From positions 1 through 64,000 of the forward strand of contig DKUR01000043.1 of NCBI GenBank assembly GCA_002490775.1: a DNA stretch of 64,000 bases, given 5' to 3'. This document shows positions 16,925 to 25,572 of the stretch, one piece after another. Position 1 is the stretch's first letter, and each line of letters begins with the position of its first letter. Source of the stretch: Lachnospiraceae bacterium UBA7199. GTDB lineage: Bacteria > Bacillota > Clostridia > Lachnospirales > Lachnospiraceae. Below the pieces are notes generated by a model. It was given only the letters and a program-made list of their open reading frames with translations. It searched no databases and was not told the DNA's origin. A program made the position numbers and the translations under genes.

Positions 16925-17980
16925 ATGAAGATAAAAAAGAATCATAGGATCAGGATTTATCTGATCTGCTGCAAGCAATACTTTATTAAATTTAAAAGCT
17001 GGATTTTGGTGTTTACTTTTGGTTTGCTGGCAATGAGAATTTATTTTTATATAAACCCGGCGGAAGATAAGATGCAGGGGATCAACGTAGGTGTTTTCGC
17101 TGAAGACGAAAAAGGCAGGGAACTGCTGGATAAATTAGAGGGCGTGGAGGGGATTTTCAGATTCCAAGCCTGCCAGGACAAGGAAGAAATGATAAGACAG
17201 ATAGAAAACGGAACATTGGAGTGCGGTTATGTACTTCCTGAAGGGTTTTATGAAAATATTTTAAGGGGAAGAAAGGTACGACAGATTACTTTGTACTGCT
17301 CGCCGGCGTCCTCCGCGCATAAGATCTCTTATGAAGTATTTTTTTCTGAGTTGTTTGAAATCTTATCAGAGGATATATTAAAAGGATACCTGGAGGAAAA
17401 TCACTTTTTGGAAGGAAAAGAACTCCAGGAGGCCAGGGAGAGGCTGCTTGCCCTTAACAGACAATATAAAGGGGATGGAAGTACCTTTCACTTTGTATAT
17501 GAGACGACAGAAGAAAAGGAGGCGTCCAGGCCGGAAAATTTAAATACGCTGCGAGGTGTTATTGGGGTAATCATATTTTTTATGTGTCTTTTAGGGCTGG
17601 GAAGCTGCCTGGATCAAAGAACTCTTTATCGGCTTCTTCCTGGAAAGACAGGAAAGATATTTTGGTCAGGAAGTATTCATGTAGCAGTTCTTGGAAGTGT
17701 CCTTATTGGCGGTGTCTGTATTTTATTATCAGGGACAGGCGGTGGAGTTTTCAATGAAATAAAAGGACTTTTTATTTATACGCTGGTTCTGGAAATCTAT
17801 TTGAGGGGATTGCAGTTGTTTATCAAAAAAAGCAAGGTATTGTATGGATTGCTGCCCATTATGCTTTTGGGGTGCTGCTTGTTTTGTCCTGTTTTTATAA
17901 AGCTGGATAGATATCTGCCTGGAGCAGACTGGGTTTCCTATCTGTTTCCGGTCACTTATTATTTAAATTTCTTTATATAA
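16925..17980 (+). CDS. ABC-2 type transporter permease, second subunit
   Basis: A 351-residue membrane protein with the same plan as its upstream neighbour. There is an N-terminal helix (WILVFTFGLLAMRIYFYI), an extracytoplasmic domain containing ALECGYVLPEGFYENILRG-like phrasing that parallels GAVMIPEGMVDSILSG in the neighbour, and about five C-terminal helices. Sequence parallels between the two suggest an old duplication. The ribosome site is weak. Last gene of this three-gene exporter operon. Confidence 0.78.
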   Translation: MKIKKNHRIRIYLICCKQYFIKFKSWILVFTFGLLAMRIYFYINPAEDKMQGINVGVFAEDEKGRELLDKLEGVEGIFRFQACQDKEEMIRQIENGTLECGYVLPEGFYENILRGRKVRQITLYCSPASSAHKISYEVFFSELFEILSEDILKGYLEENHFLEGKELQEARERLLALNRQYKGDGSTFHFVYETTEEKEASRPENLNTLRGVIGVIIFFMCLLGLGSCLDQRTLYRLLPGKTGKIFWSGSIHVAVLGSVLIGGVCILLSGTGGGVFNEIKGLFIYTLVLEIYLRGLQLFIKKSKVLYGLLPIMLLGCCLFCPVFIKLDRYLPGADWVSYLFPVTYYLNFFI

Positions 17981-18037
17981 GGAGAAATAAAGTACGAAAA
18001 AGGTAAAAACATGTCTAAAAGCAACTGAATAATAAGG

Positions 18038-18066
18038 TGGAAACTTTTTGAAAAAAATGATATACT
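18038..18066 (+). promoter_or_regulatory. Candidate promoter of gdpP-rplI-dnaB
   Basis: TGGAAA at 18038-18043, a 17-base spacer and TATACT at 18061-18066, 65 bases before the gdpP ATG. Confidence 0.5.
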
Positions 18067-18131
18067 AAGATGTATATTTTAAGCTGAATCAATCAATAGT
18101 CAAACAACGGATAAGAAGGGTACTTTTTGCA

Positions 18132-20195
18132 ATGTCTCCATCAAAAAGCAGAATTAAGTTAAAGGGAAGGCTGAAAAGATATGTACAGACTTCTTTATAT
18201 TTGGGATTTTTATTGGTGCTGGTCAATCTGGTAGTCTATTTGATTAATGTGCCGGCCGGCTTGGTAGTGACTTGCTTTGCATTACTTTACTTTGCGGTAG
18301 TTTTGTCGCTTCAATTTTATAATAAACCAGTTATTATCAATGAACTGGTGAGTTTTGCAACTCAGTATGGACAAGTTCAGAAAGTGCTGCTTAGAGAGTT
18401 TGAGATTCCATATGCTATACTGGATGATGATGGGAGAATCATATGGACAAATGCAGCCTTTGAAAAAGTGGTGCATAAGGAAAAGGGGTACAGGAAATCA
18501 ATCACATCGCTTTTTCCCTCTATTACCAAGGAAAGACTGCCAGAAGAAACAGAATTTGCGGAAGTGGATGTGATCTTTGAGGACAGAAATTTTGTGGCAA
18601 AAATGCGCAAAATATCCATGCGGGAAGTGGTGGAAAGCAGTGATATATTTGAGGCAGATGATTACAGGGGCTATTTAATTGCTTTTTACTTATTTGATGA
18701 GACCGCGCTTCGGATTGCCCTTCAGGAAGTGGATGATCAGAGCCTTGCAGTAGGTATGGTATATTTGGATAATTATGATGAGGCGTTAGAGAGCGTGGAG
18801 GAGGTAAGACGCTCTCTGTTGATTGCTCTGATTGACAGAAAAGTGAATAAATATATTTCGGCGCTTGATGGCATTTGTAAAAAGATTGAGAAAGACAAAT
18901 ATATGATTATTCTCCGTAAAAAAGCAACGGAGCTTTTAATGGCCAGCAAGTTTGATATATTGGAAGACGTTAAAACAGTAAATATTGGGAATGAAATGGC
19001 GGTGACTATCAGTATAGGCCTTGGTCTGGACGGTCTTACTTATGCACAGAACTATGAATTTGCCCGTAATGCCATTGATTTGGCACTTGGACGCGGTGGC
19101 GATCAGGCAGTAGTTAAAACGCCGGAAAATGTCATTTACTATGGTGGAAAGAGCCAGCAGGTAGAAAAAAATACCAGAGTAAAAGCAAGGGTAAAGGCCC
19201 AGGCGCTTCGTGAAATTATTTCCACCAAAGAGCGGGTAATTATTATGGGGCACAGAATTGCTGATGTGGACAGTTTTGGAGCGGCGGTAGGTATCTACCG
19301 CATTGCAACCACGCTGGACCGGAAAGCCAGCATCGTTTTAAATGATGTGAGCGCATCCATGCAGCCTGTAGTAGATATGTTTAAGCGGCATGAAGAATAT
19401 CATGATGACATGATCGTCGGCAGCCAGCAGGCGCTGGAACTTGCCGGAAACAATACGGTGCTTGTGGTGGTAGATGTGAATAAGCCCAGTATAACAGAAT
19501 GCCCTGAACTTTTACGTGTGTGTAAATCAATTGTGGTATTAGATCACCACAGACAGGGTTCAGAGATCATTGAAAATGCAACCCTGTCCTATGTGGAGCC
19601 TTATGCATCCTCTGCTTGTGAGATGGTTTCAGAGATTTTACAGTATATTGGAGAAAATATTCGCATTACTGCTGAGGAGGCAGACTGCATGTACTCCGGC
19701 ATTGTGGTTGATACAAATAATTTTATGACGAAAACAGGTGTCAGGACCTTTGAGGCGGCGGCATTCCTTCGTAGAAATGGCGCAGATGTAACCAGAGTGC
19801 GTAAGCTTTTCAGGGAAAATGCCACTGAATATAAAGCCAAGGCGGATGCAGTCAGCCAGGCAGAAATCTACCGGAAATCCTTTGCAATTTCCACTTGTAC
19901 CAGTGAGGATATACAAAGCCCTACTGTAGTGGGAGCGCAGGCAGCCAATGAACTGCTTAATATAAGGGGAGTAAAGGCCAGTTTTGTGTTGACGGAATAT
20001 CAAAATCAGATTTTTATCAGTGCCAGATCAATAGACGAAGTCAATGTCCAGATCATTATGGAAAAGATGGGCGGCGGCGGTCATTTAGGTACAGCAGGCT
20101 GTCAGCTAAACGGTGTTTCCATTGCTGAAGGAATTGGACTTTTAAAGGGAACATTAGATAAAATGCTTGAAGAGGGCGATCTGGTGGTGGATTAG
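18132..20195 (+). CDS. gdpP: Cyclic-di-AMP phosphodiesterase GdpP
   Basis: A 687-residue membrane-bound phosphodiesterase that hydrolyses c-di-AMP. Two N-terminal helices (about 15-60), a PAS-like domain, a degenerate GGDEF domain (about 175-305, no GGDEF motif) and a C-terminal DHH-DHHA1 unit are in the usual order. Metal-site motifs GHRIADVDSFG, VVVDVNKPS, VLDHHRQ and GIVVDTNNFM are intact, as is GGGGHLGTAG of DHHA1. It lies directly before rplI and dnaB, as in B. subtilis and relatives. It controls osmotic and wall homeostasis through c-di-AMP. Confidence 0.96.
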   Translation: MSPSKSRIKLKGRLKRYVQTSLYLGFLLVLVNLVVYLINVPAGLVVTCFALLYFAVVLSLQFYNKPVIINELVSFATQYGQVQKVLLREFEIPYAILDDDGRIIWTNAAFEKVVHKEKGYRKSITSLFPSITKERLPEETEFAEVDVIFEDRNFVAKMRKISMREVVESSDIFEADDYRGYLIAFYLFDETALRIALQEVDDQSLAVGMVYLDNYDEALESVEEVRRSLLIALIDRKVNKYISALDGICKKIEKDKYMIILRKKATELLMASKFDILEDVKTVNIGNEMAVTISIGLGLDGLTYAQNYEFARNAIDLALGRGGDQAVVKTPENVIYYGGKSQQVEKNTRVKARVKAQALREIISTKERVIIMGHRIADVDSFGAAVGIYRIATTLDRKASIVLNDVSASMQPVVDMFKRHEEYHDDMIVGSQQALELAGNNTVLVVVDVNKPSITECPELLRVCKSIVVLDHHRQGSEIIENATLSYVEPYASSACEMVSEILQYIGENIRITAEEADCMYSGIVVDTNNFMTKTGVRTFEAAAFLRRNGADVTRVRKLFRENATEYKAKADAVSQAEIYRKSFAISTCTSEDIQSPTVVGAQAANELLNIRGVKASFVLTEYQNQIFISARSIDEVNVQIIMEKMGGGGHLGTAGCQLNGVSIAEGIGLLKGTLDKMLEEGDLVVD

Positions 20196-20234
20196 CTCAT
20201 GCAGGCAATAGATGCAGAAAGGTATGGTAGAGGA

Positions 20235-20687
20235 ATGAAAGTTATTTTATTAGAAGATGTGAAGAGTTTGGGGAAAAAAGATGAGATCGTTAATGTAAAT
20301 GATGGATATGCAAGAAATTTTATATTGCCTAAGAAACTGGGAATAGAAGCAACCAATCAAAATTTAAACGATCTTAAGCTTAAAAAAGCAAATGAAGAAA
20401 AGCAGGCAAAGCAGCTTCTTGATGATGCGAAAGCTTTTGCCAAAGCAATGGAAGAGGATGAAGTGGTCTTATCCATTAAAGCTGGGGAAGGAGGAAGAAC
20501 CTTTGGTTCTGTTTCCAGCAAGGAGATTTCACAGGGCTATAAGCAGCAGTGTGGCAAGGAGATTGATAAGAAGAAAATTATTCTTCCAGAAGCAATCAAA
20601 AATTTTGGAGTGTATGAAGTTGGCGTAAAACTTCATCCAGGTGTGACAGGTAAGCTGAAAGTTAAAGTAATACAAATGAAAGGTTAA
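20235..20687 (+). CDS. rplI: 50S ribosomal protein L9
   Basis: A 150-residue L9. It has the N-terminal rRNA-binding domain (MKVILLEDVKSLGKKDEIVN; GYARNFILPKKLGIEAT), a long connecting helix and the C-terminal domain (GSVSSKEIS; LHPGVTGKLKVKV). ATG 20235 is the family start. The in-frame ATG 12 codons earlier at 20199 adds non-homologous residues. It sits between gdpP and dnaB. Confidence 0.97.
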   Translation: MKVILLEDVKSLGKKDEIVNVNDGYARNFILPKKLGIEATNQNLNDLKLKKANEEKQAKQLLDDAKAFAKAMEEDEVVLSIKAGEGGRTFGSVSSKEISQGYKQQCGKEIDKKKIILPEAIKNFGVYEVGVKLHPGVTGKLKVKVIQMKG

Positions 20688-20693
20688 GTATAA

Positions 20694-22034
20694 ATGGCAG
20701 CAACGGAGGAAGCACTTTTAAAGCGTGTATTGCCCCACAGTATTGAAGCAGAGCAATCGGTGATCGGAGCAATGATTATGGATCGGGAAGCGATTACGAT
20801 TGCATCAGAAATTATCTGCGGTGACGATTTTTATGGAAAACAGTATGGTGTGGTGTTTGACACTATGGTGGAATTAAATGATGAGGGAAAGCCTGTGGAT
20901 CTGGTGACATTGCAGGACCGGCTACGCGAAAAGGATGTGCCGCCTGAAGTCAGCAGTCTGGAGTTTATCAGAGATTTGATTACAGCAGTTCCCACTTCTG
21001 CAAATATAAAGTATTATGCTAATATTGTGGCTGAAAAAGCTACATTGCGCAAGCTGATCCGGTTGAATGAAGAAATTGCCAATACCTGCTATACGGGAAA
21101 AGAAAATCTGGAAGTTATTTTGGAAGATACTGAGAAGAGAGTTTTTGAGCTGGTTCAGAAAAGAAATACAGGAGAATTTGTTCCTATCCGGCAGATCGTA
21201 ATGAATGCTATGGACAAGATTGAAAGGGCATCTAAAAGCAGCGGAAATGTAACCGGTATTGCCACAGGATTTATTGATCTGGATTACAGAACTGCCGGTA
21301 TGCAGCCTTCTGACTTAATTTTAATAGCTGCCAGGCCTTCTATGGGTAAAACAGCGTTTGTACTTAATATTGCCCAGCATGTGGCTTTTAAACTGAATCA
21401 GACCACTGCGATTTTCAGTTTGGAAATGAGCAAGGAGCAGCTTGTGAATCGTCTTTTCTCCCTGGAGTCCAGAGTAGATTCCCAGCATTTGCGTACAGGA
21501 AATTTGTCTGATGCAGAATGGGAAAAATTGATTGAAAGTGCGGGTGTTATAGGAAAATCAAATTTGATTATAGATGATACACCAGGGATAAGTATTTCAG
21601 AACTGCGTTCCAAATGCAGAAAATATAAATTAGAGCATGACTTGAAGCTGATTATTATTGACTATTTACAACTGATGAGCGGAAGCGGACGAGGCTCCGA
21701 TTCCAGGCAGCAGGAAATATCTGATATTTCCCGTTCCTTAAAAGCTCTTGCCAGAGAACTTAATGTACCAGTAGTTGCATTGTCACAGCTAAGCCGTGCA
21801 GTAGAGCAAAGACCTGATCACCGGCCTATGCTTTCTGACCTTCGTGAGTCGGGGGCAATTGAGCAGGATGCCGATGTGGTAATGTTTATTTATAGAGATG
21901 ATTATTACAATAAAGATACTGAGAAAAAAGGAATTGCAGAAATTATTATTGCAAAGCAGAGAAATGGACCTATAGGAACAATAGAACTGGTCTGGCTGCC
22001 GGATTATACCAAATTTGCAAATCTACAAAAATAA
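20694..22034 (+). CDS. dnaB: Replicative DNA helicase DnaB (DnaC in Bacillus)
   Basis: A 446-residue hexameric helicase that unwinds DNA at the replication fork. The N-terminal primase-interaction domain begins LPHSIEAEQSVIGAMI. The RecA-like motor carries Walker A AARPSMGKTAF (about 210), DLKLIIIDYLQLMSG (Walker B) and LSQLSRAVEQRPDHRP (H3/arginine finger region). No intein or insertion is present. It ends in an intrinsic terminator at 22053-22082. Confidence 0.98.
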   Translation: MAATEEALLKRVLPHSIEAEQSVIGAMIMDREAITIASEIICGDDFYGKQYGVVFDTMVELNDEGKPVDLVTLQDRLREKDVPPEVSSLEFIRDLITAVPTSANIKYYANIVAEKATLRKLIRLNEEIANTCYTGKENLEVILEDTEKRVFELVQKRNTGEFVPIRQIVMNAMDKIERASKSSGNVTGIATGFIDLDYRTAGMQPSDLILIAARPSMGKTAFVLNIAQHVAFKLNQTTAIFSLEMSKEQLVNRLFSLESRVDSQHLRTGNLSDAEWEKLIESAGVIGKSNLIIDDTPGISISELRSKCRKYKLEHDLKLIIIDYLQLMSGSGRGSDSRQQEISDISRSLKALARELNVPVVALSQLSRAVEQRPDHRPMLSDLRESGAIEQDADVVMFIYRDDYYNKDTEKKGIAEIIIAKQRNGPIGTIELVWLPDYTKFANLQK

Positions 22035-22052
22035 AATATATTTTACGAAAGA

Positions 22053-22082
22053 GGACAAGCCTATTTAGGCATGTCCTTTTTT
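22053..22082 (+). terminator. Intrinsic terminator after dnaB
   Basis: GGACA(A)GCC pairs with GGC(A)TGTCC around TATTTA, followed by six T. Confidence 0.88.
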
Positions 22083-22100
22083 AGAAAGGAGCTATTTATT

Positions 22101-22817
22101 ATGAAACAAGCGGAAAAGATTTTTATGATTTCTGATGCTGCCAAACAGGTTCAAGTGGAGCCCCATGTACTTAGGTATTGGGAAGAAGAACTTGATATGC
22201 CTGCTAAAAGAAATGAAATGGGGCATCGCTACTATACGGAAGAGGACATAAAGCAGTTTCAAAAGATTAAGGAACTGAAAGAGCAGGGATTGCAGTTAAA
22301 AGCTATACGACACATATTAAAAAGCGGGGGTTTCCAGGCAGACATAGGAAAGCGTCATGTTCTTATGGTAAAAAAAGGAGAGATTTTACCAGTGGCGGAA
22401 AGTGACATTACTGTTCAGGAGGAAACCAGAGAGCAAAAGACGATACGACTTCAGCAGCTGCTAAAGGAGATGATTGTGGAGGCCGTACATAGCAGTAATG
22501 AAGAGCTTTACAGAGAGGTGAAGGAAAGTCTTTTAAAGGAGCTGGATTATCAGTTCCGCCTTCAGGAAGAAAGAGAGGATGCCAGGGAAGAGGAACGCAT
22601 CAGCAGACAGGAAGAACATTTTCGCCAAATCGACGAGCTTCTTCGGGAAAGAAACAAGAGAGGAAAAAAAGAAAGCCGGGTAAGCACACAGAAAAAAGAC
22701 AGGAACTTAGAAAAAAAAGACTGGGCAGAGGAAGAACTAAATTTGGAGGAAAAGGAAGAACCGAAAAAGGAAAAACAAAAGGTAGGGTTTTTCTGGAAGA
22801 AAAAAGTTAATGTATAA
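22101..22817 (+). CDS. MerR-type HTH protein with charged coiled-coil tail
   Basis: A 238-residue protein. Residues 1-75 form a MerR winged helix-turn-helix (FMISDAAKQVQVEPHVLRYW; GHRYYTEEDIKQFQKIKELK). The remainder is extremely rich in Glu, Lys, Arg and Gln and should form a long helix or coiled coil, with no effector domain and no cysteines. ATG 22101 follows AAAGGAG; ten upstream in-frame codons overlap the dnaB terminator and are not translated. A role in DNA organisation (compare RacA-like proteins) is possible, but I cannot assign one. Confidence 0.75.
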   Translation: MKQAEKIFMISDAAKQVQVEPHVLRYWEEELDMPAKRNEMGHRYYTEEDIKQFQKIKELKEQGLQLKAIRHILKSGGFQADIGKRHVLMVKKGEILPVAESDITVQEETREQKTIRLQQLLKEMIVEAVHSSNEELYREVKESLLKELDYQFRLQEEREDAREEERISRQEEHFRQIDELLRERNKRGKKESRVSTQKKDRNLEKKDWAEEELNLEEKEEPKKEKQKVGFFWKKKVNV

Positions 22818-22830
22818 AAATTTTACAGAA

Positions 22831-22864
22831 AAAAGGCTGCCATACTAAAATATGACAGCCTTTT
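22831..22864. terminator. Bidirectional intrinsic terminator
   Basis: AAAAGGCTG(C)CATA pairs with TATG(A)CAGCCTTTT, with A and T runs on either side. It serves the MerR-like gene and the convergent ferredoxin gene. Confidence 0.88.
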
Positions 22865-22876
22865 ACTTCGCCTTGA

Positions 22877-23047
22877 CTATTCTTCAGAAATGGCGCCAAC
22901 AGGACATCCGCCTGCACAAGAACCACAACTGATGCAAGTATCAGCGTTAATTTCGAATTTACCATCGCCTTCGCTGATCGCGCCAACAGGGCACTGACCT
23001 GCACAAGCACCACAAGAGATGCAAGCGTCACTAATTACATATGCCAT
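22877..23047 (-). CDS. 2[4Fe-4S] ferredoxin
   Basis: A 56-residue clostridial-type ferredoxin. Two CxxCxxCxxxCP clusters are present (CISCGACAGQCP and CISCGSCAGGCP), arranged as an internal duplication with VGAISE after each. It carries electrons at low potential for anaerobic metabolism. AAGGAGG lies 9 bases before the ATG. It is on the same strand 93 bases downstream of pflA, so it may be co-transcribed or have its own promoter. Confidence 0.97.
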   Translation of the reverse strand: MAYVISDACISCGACAGQCPVGAISEGDGKFEINADTCISCGSCAGGCPVGAISEE

Positions 23048-23140
23048 AACCTTAAACCTCCTTAAAATATGCCTGATATAAAATTATCAATCACTCTTAG
23101 TACATTCTAATATAAAATCAAAGGGAATACAAGTGTTAAA

Positions 23141-23899
23141 TTACGAAGCGGACATCTCTTTTCTGCGCTCTCTGATTCCATTTAAAATAACTTCTTTTTT
23201 TTCAATTACCTTATTCTTATCCATAGCTGGAACACCAGCCAGTTTATAAGGAATTCCCAGCTTTTCGTATTTGCTTTCTCCCATAGTATGGTAAGGCAGC
23301 ACATCAAGAGCCTTTAAGTTGGAAAATTGTCCAATAAAATAGCCAAGCTTGTATAAATAATTATCATCATCTGTAATTCCGGGCACCACGACATGTCTAA
23401 TCCACATATCTACGTGCCTGTCGTTTAAGTAAGAAGCAAATGCTAAAATACCATCATTGGGCTGTGCGGTAAGCTCTTTGTGCTTTTCTGGATCAATATG
23501 TTTAATGTCTAACATAACCAGATCAGTAAGCTCCATTAATTTGTCCAGCTTCTTGATAAATTCTGTATTGTCTGGTTTAAAAGCAATGCCTGAAGAATCA
23601 ATACAGGTGTGGACATGATTTGCTTTTGCGATAGTAAACAGATCAATTAAAAAATCTACCTGCATAAGCGGTTCGCCGCCAGTAACAGTAATGCCCCCCT
23701 TTGTATAAAATTCCTCATTCCTTTTATATTGTTCAAAAATTTCCTCTGGTTCCATCATGGTGCCGCCAGTCATAGCCCAGGTGTCAGGGTTGTGGCAGTA
23801 TGCACATCGCATAGGGCAGCCTTGAACAAACACTACAAAACGGGTGCCGGGACCATCTACAGTACCGAAGCTTTCTAACGAATGAATTCTTCCTTGCAT
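23141..23899 (-). CDS. pflA: Pyruvate formate-lyase activating enzyme (radical SAM)
   Basis: A 252-residue radical-SAM enzyme that abstracts a hydrogen from the glycyl-radical Gly of pyruvate formate-lyase. The CPMRCAYC cluster motif (Cx3Cx2C) follows GTVDGPGTRFVVF, and GGITVTGGEPLMQ is the SAM-binding strand. The start at 23899 (MQGRIHSLESFG) has AGAGGGA upstream, and 22 extra in-frame codons look untranslated. It is separated from the pfl genes by a divergent DUF2975/XRE pair. Its substrate here would be Gly55 of the separate 80-residue protein rather than a Gly in the large enzyme. Confidence 0.96.
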   Translation of the reverse strand: MQGRIHSLESFGTVDGPGTRFVVFVQGCPMRCAYCHNPDTWAMTGGTMMEPEEIFEQYKRNEEFYTKGGITVTGGEPLMQVDFLIDLFTIAKANHVHTCIDSSGIAFKPDNTEFIKKLDKLMELTDLVMLDIKHIDPEKHKELTAQPNDGILAFASYLNDRHVDMWIRHVVVPGITDDDNYLYKLGYFIGQFSNLKALDVLPYHTMGESKYEKLGIPYKLAGVPAMDKNKVIEKKEVILNGIRERRKEMSAS

Positions 23900-24048
23900 A
23901 GTTTCCCTCTTTCCGCCGCACAAGCGGCACTTTAATCGGTGGGAATCTCTCCCCTTATATTTCATTATATAGTATAACAGATTACATATAAAAAAGCTAG
24001 AATATAATATTAAAGATAAAATAATTAATGTTTATCATTAAAAATATA

Positions 24049-24077
24049 TTGACATACATAAAAAATGGGTGTAATAT
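24049..24077 (+). promoter_or_regulatory. Promoter of the DUF2975-XRE pair
   Basis: TTGACA at 24049-24054, a 17-base spacer and TAATAT at 24072-24077. Confidence 0.8.
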
Positions 24078-24131
24078 GAGTTCATAACAAAAAGGCAAAG
24101 CAAATAAAAGCAATGCGGAAAAGAGGAAAAT

Positions 24132-24674
24132 ATGAACGAGAGTAATTTAAAAATTGAAAAAATTCAAAAAAGCAGTAAAGCAGCATTGACGGTAACAAAT
24201 ATTGTTAAAGTTTTTCTTATTGTGGCGACAGTGATTCTTTTGATTACGGGGCTTATTATGATAGGAATGCAGGACTTTTTTAACTTAATTTTTGCTAAAG
24301 CTGTGGAAGAGGGTGCATTTACAGTGGAAGAATTTGAGTGGGCTTTTGAGGGGCAAATGCTGCAGCATATGGTGTCAGATGGACAGATTGCTCTGGCACT
24401 GGGGTTATATTTAACAGAAATGGGAGTGGTAATGATCTGCCTGGTTGTAGTCCTTCACTTTGTGGGAAAGATTTTTAAGACATTTCAGGAGAGCTATTCT
24501 CCTTTTCAGCCTAAGGTCATCAAGAATTTAAGGATAACGCTCATTTTGCTCACTTTATATACGTTATCAACAAGCCTTGGTATTGGGTTAATTGCAGCAC
24601 TGGCATCATGGTGTGTGCTTAATATTTTCGAATATGGATGCGAATTGCAGAAACAGTCGGATGAAACATTATAG
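24132..24674 (+). CDS. DUF2975 four-helix membrane protein
   Basis: A 180-residue protein with four predicted transmembrane helices (about 20-45, 83-108, 130-150 and 155-170), fitting DUF2975. An 18-base gap separates it from a small XRE regulator. This pair matches B. subtilis yoaS/yozG-type loci, where membrane protein and repressor-like protein are co-encoded. It may sense the membrane and control the regulator. The function is unproven. Confidence 0.8.
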   Translation: MNESNLKIEKIQKSSKAALTVTNIVKVFLIVATVILLITGLIMIGMQDFFNLIFAKAVEEGAFTVEEFEWAFEGQMLQHMVSDGQIALALGLYLTEMGVVMICLVVVLHFVGKIFKTFQESYSPFQPKVIKNLRITLILLTLYTLSTSLGIGLIAALASWCVLNIFEYGCELQKQSDETL

Positions 24675-24692
24675 AGGAAGGAGACAGGTAAA

Positions 24693-24911
24693 GTGGCAAT
24701 TATATTAAGATTAGACCGTATGATGGCGGATAGAAAGATATCTTTAAACGAGCTTGCGGAAAAAGTTGGAATTGCAAATGTGAACCTTTCTAATATTAAA
24801 ACCGGCAAGGTAAGTGCAATCAGATTTTCCACATTGAATGCAATCTGTGATGTTCTGGACTGCCAGCCAGGGGACATATTGGAATTTAAAAGAGATGAAA
24901 AAATAACTTAA
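24693..24911 (+). CDS. Small XRE-family HTH regulator (YozG-like)
   Basis: A 72-residue single-domain Cro/C1 helix-turn-helix protein (RKISLNELAEKVGIANVNLS; FSTLNAICDVLDCQPGDIL). GTG start 24693 has AAGGAGACAGG upstream. It is co-transcribed with the DUF2975 membrane protein. It likely binds its own promoter, but no operator is evident. Confidence 0.88.
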   Translation: MAIILRLDRMMADRKISLNELAEKVGIANVNLSNIKTGKVSAIRFSTLNAICDVLDCQPGDILEFKRDEKIT

Positions 24912-24941
24912 TCTTTATGAATAGAAAATTGAGTATGTGAA

Positions 24942-24974
24942 AAGCCCTCTGGTCAATAAGACAAGAGGGCTTTA
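24942..24974. terminator. Bidirectional intrinsic terminator
   Basis: AAAGCCCTC pairs with GAGGGCTTT, and the loop can add GTC/GAC pairing. It lies between the XRE gene and the 3' end of the pfl gene cluster. Confidence 0.88.
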
Positions 24975-25031
24975 ATTCACACTTAATTCGAGTAAGGCTG
25001 ATGCATTGATGCGGCAGTCTTATGGCTGTTA

Positions 25032-25274
25032 TTAGATAGATTCATGGAAAGTACGGGAAATAACGTCAGCCTGCTGTTCGGGTGTTAATTTAATAAAGTT
25101 AACAGCATATCCGGAAACGCGGATTGTAAGCTGAGGATAGTTCTCAGGATGCTTCTGAGCATCTAATAAGGTATCTCTGTTTAATACGTTAACATTAAGA
25201 TGATGTCCGCCTTTTGTTGCGTAACCGTCTAATAATGATACTAAGTTATCTACCTGTGCTGCATTTGTTGCCAT
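25032..25274 (-). CDS. Stand-alone glycyl-radical domain of pyruvate formate-lyase (GrcA-like)
   Basis: An 80-residue protein matching the last ~75 residues of a normal pyruvate formate-lyase: LVSLLDGYATKGGHHLNVNV, then HPENYPQLTIRVSGYAVNF with radical Gly55, ending VISRTFHES. The large gene upstream on the same strand lacks exactly this domain. So this is probably an obligatory subunit rather than the spare part that E. coli YfiD/GrcA supplies to oxygen-damaged enzyme. AAAGGAGG precedes the ATG. It is the third gene of the pfl cluster, 20 bases after the 67-residue ORF. Confidence 0.93.
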   Translation of the reverse strand: MATNAAQVDNLVSLLDGYATKGGHHLNVNVLNRDTLLDAQKHPENYPQLTIRVSGYAVNFIKLTPEQQADVISRTFHESI

Positions 25275-25294
25275 GATAATTTTACCTCCTTTTA

Positions 25295-25498
25295 TTAATG
25301 AAAATCATCCAAGCCATCTTCCAGAGTAGGTACACTGCATGCCAGAGGAGTTCTGGAGCAATCTGTGCATCCCATAGTTTGAACCTCTTTTGACTCTTCT
25401 TTAGTCTCGTCGTAGTCCACATTTACATGTCCTACGCCCATAGCCATGCCGGAATCCAGCATTTTTACAAGGTCATCGATCATTTTATTGTCATCCAT
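25295..25498 (-). CDS. 67-residue glycyl-radical-domain look-alike with Cys-rich tail
   Basis: A short protein with a good AGGAGG before ATG 25498, between the large and small pfl genes. Residues 9-27 (DLVKMLDSGMAMGVGHVNV) align without gaps to residues 10-28 of the downstream radical-domain protein (NLVSLLDGYATKGGHHLNVN). The RVSGY radical loop is absent. Instead there is an acidic linker and a tail with Cys44, Cys47 (CTDC) and Cys54. I know of no characterised family. It may dock where the radical domain docks and act as plug, chaperone or oxygen/metal sensor; this is inference. Confidence 0.8.
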   Translation of the reverse strand: MDDNKMIDDLVKMLDSGMAMGVGHVNVDYDETKEESKEVQTMGCTDCSRTPLACSVPTLEDGLDDFH

Positions 25499-25572
25499 TG
25501 CATTGTACCTCCTGAAAGTGGATCATAGTTAATCTAAAATTATAATTGCGAATATCATAACCTGTAGTCAGA

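Noticed and set aside
22807..23031. 74-codon minus-strand ORF over the ferredoxin
   Set aside because: It is a shadow in another frame. The real gene is the 56-residue ferredoxin at 22877-23047 with both cluster motifs and a ribosome site.
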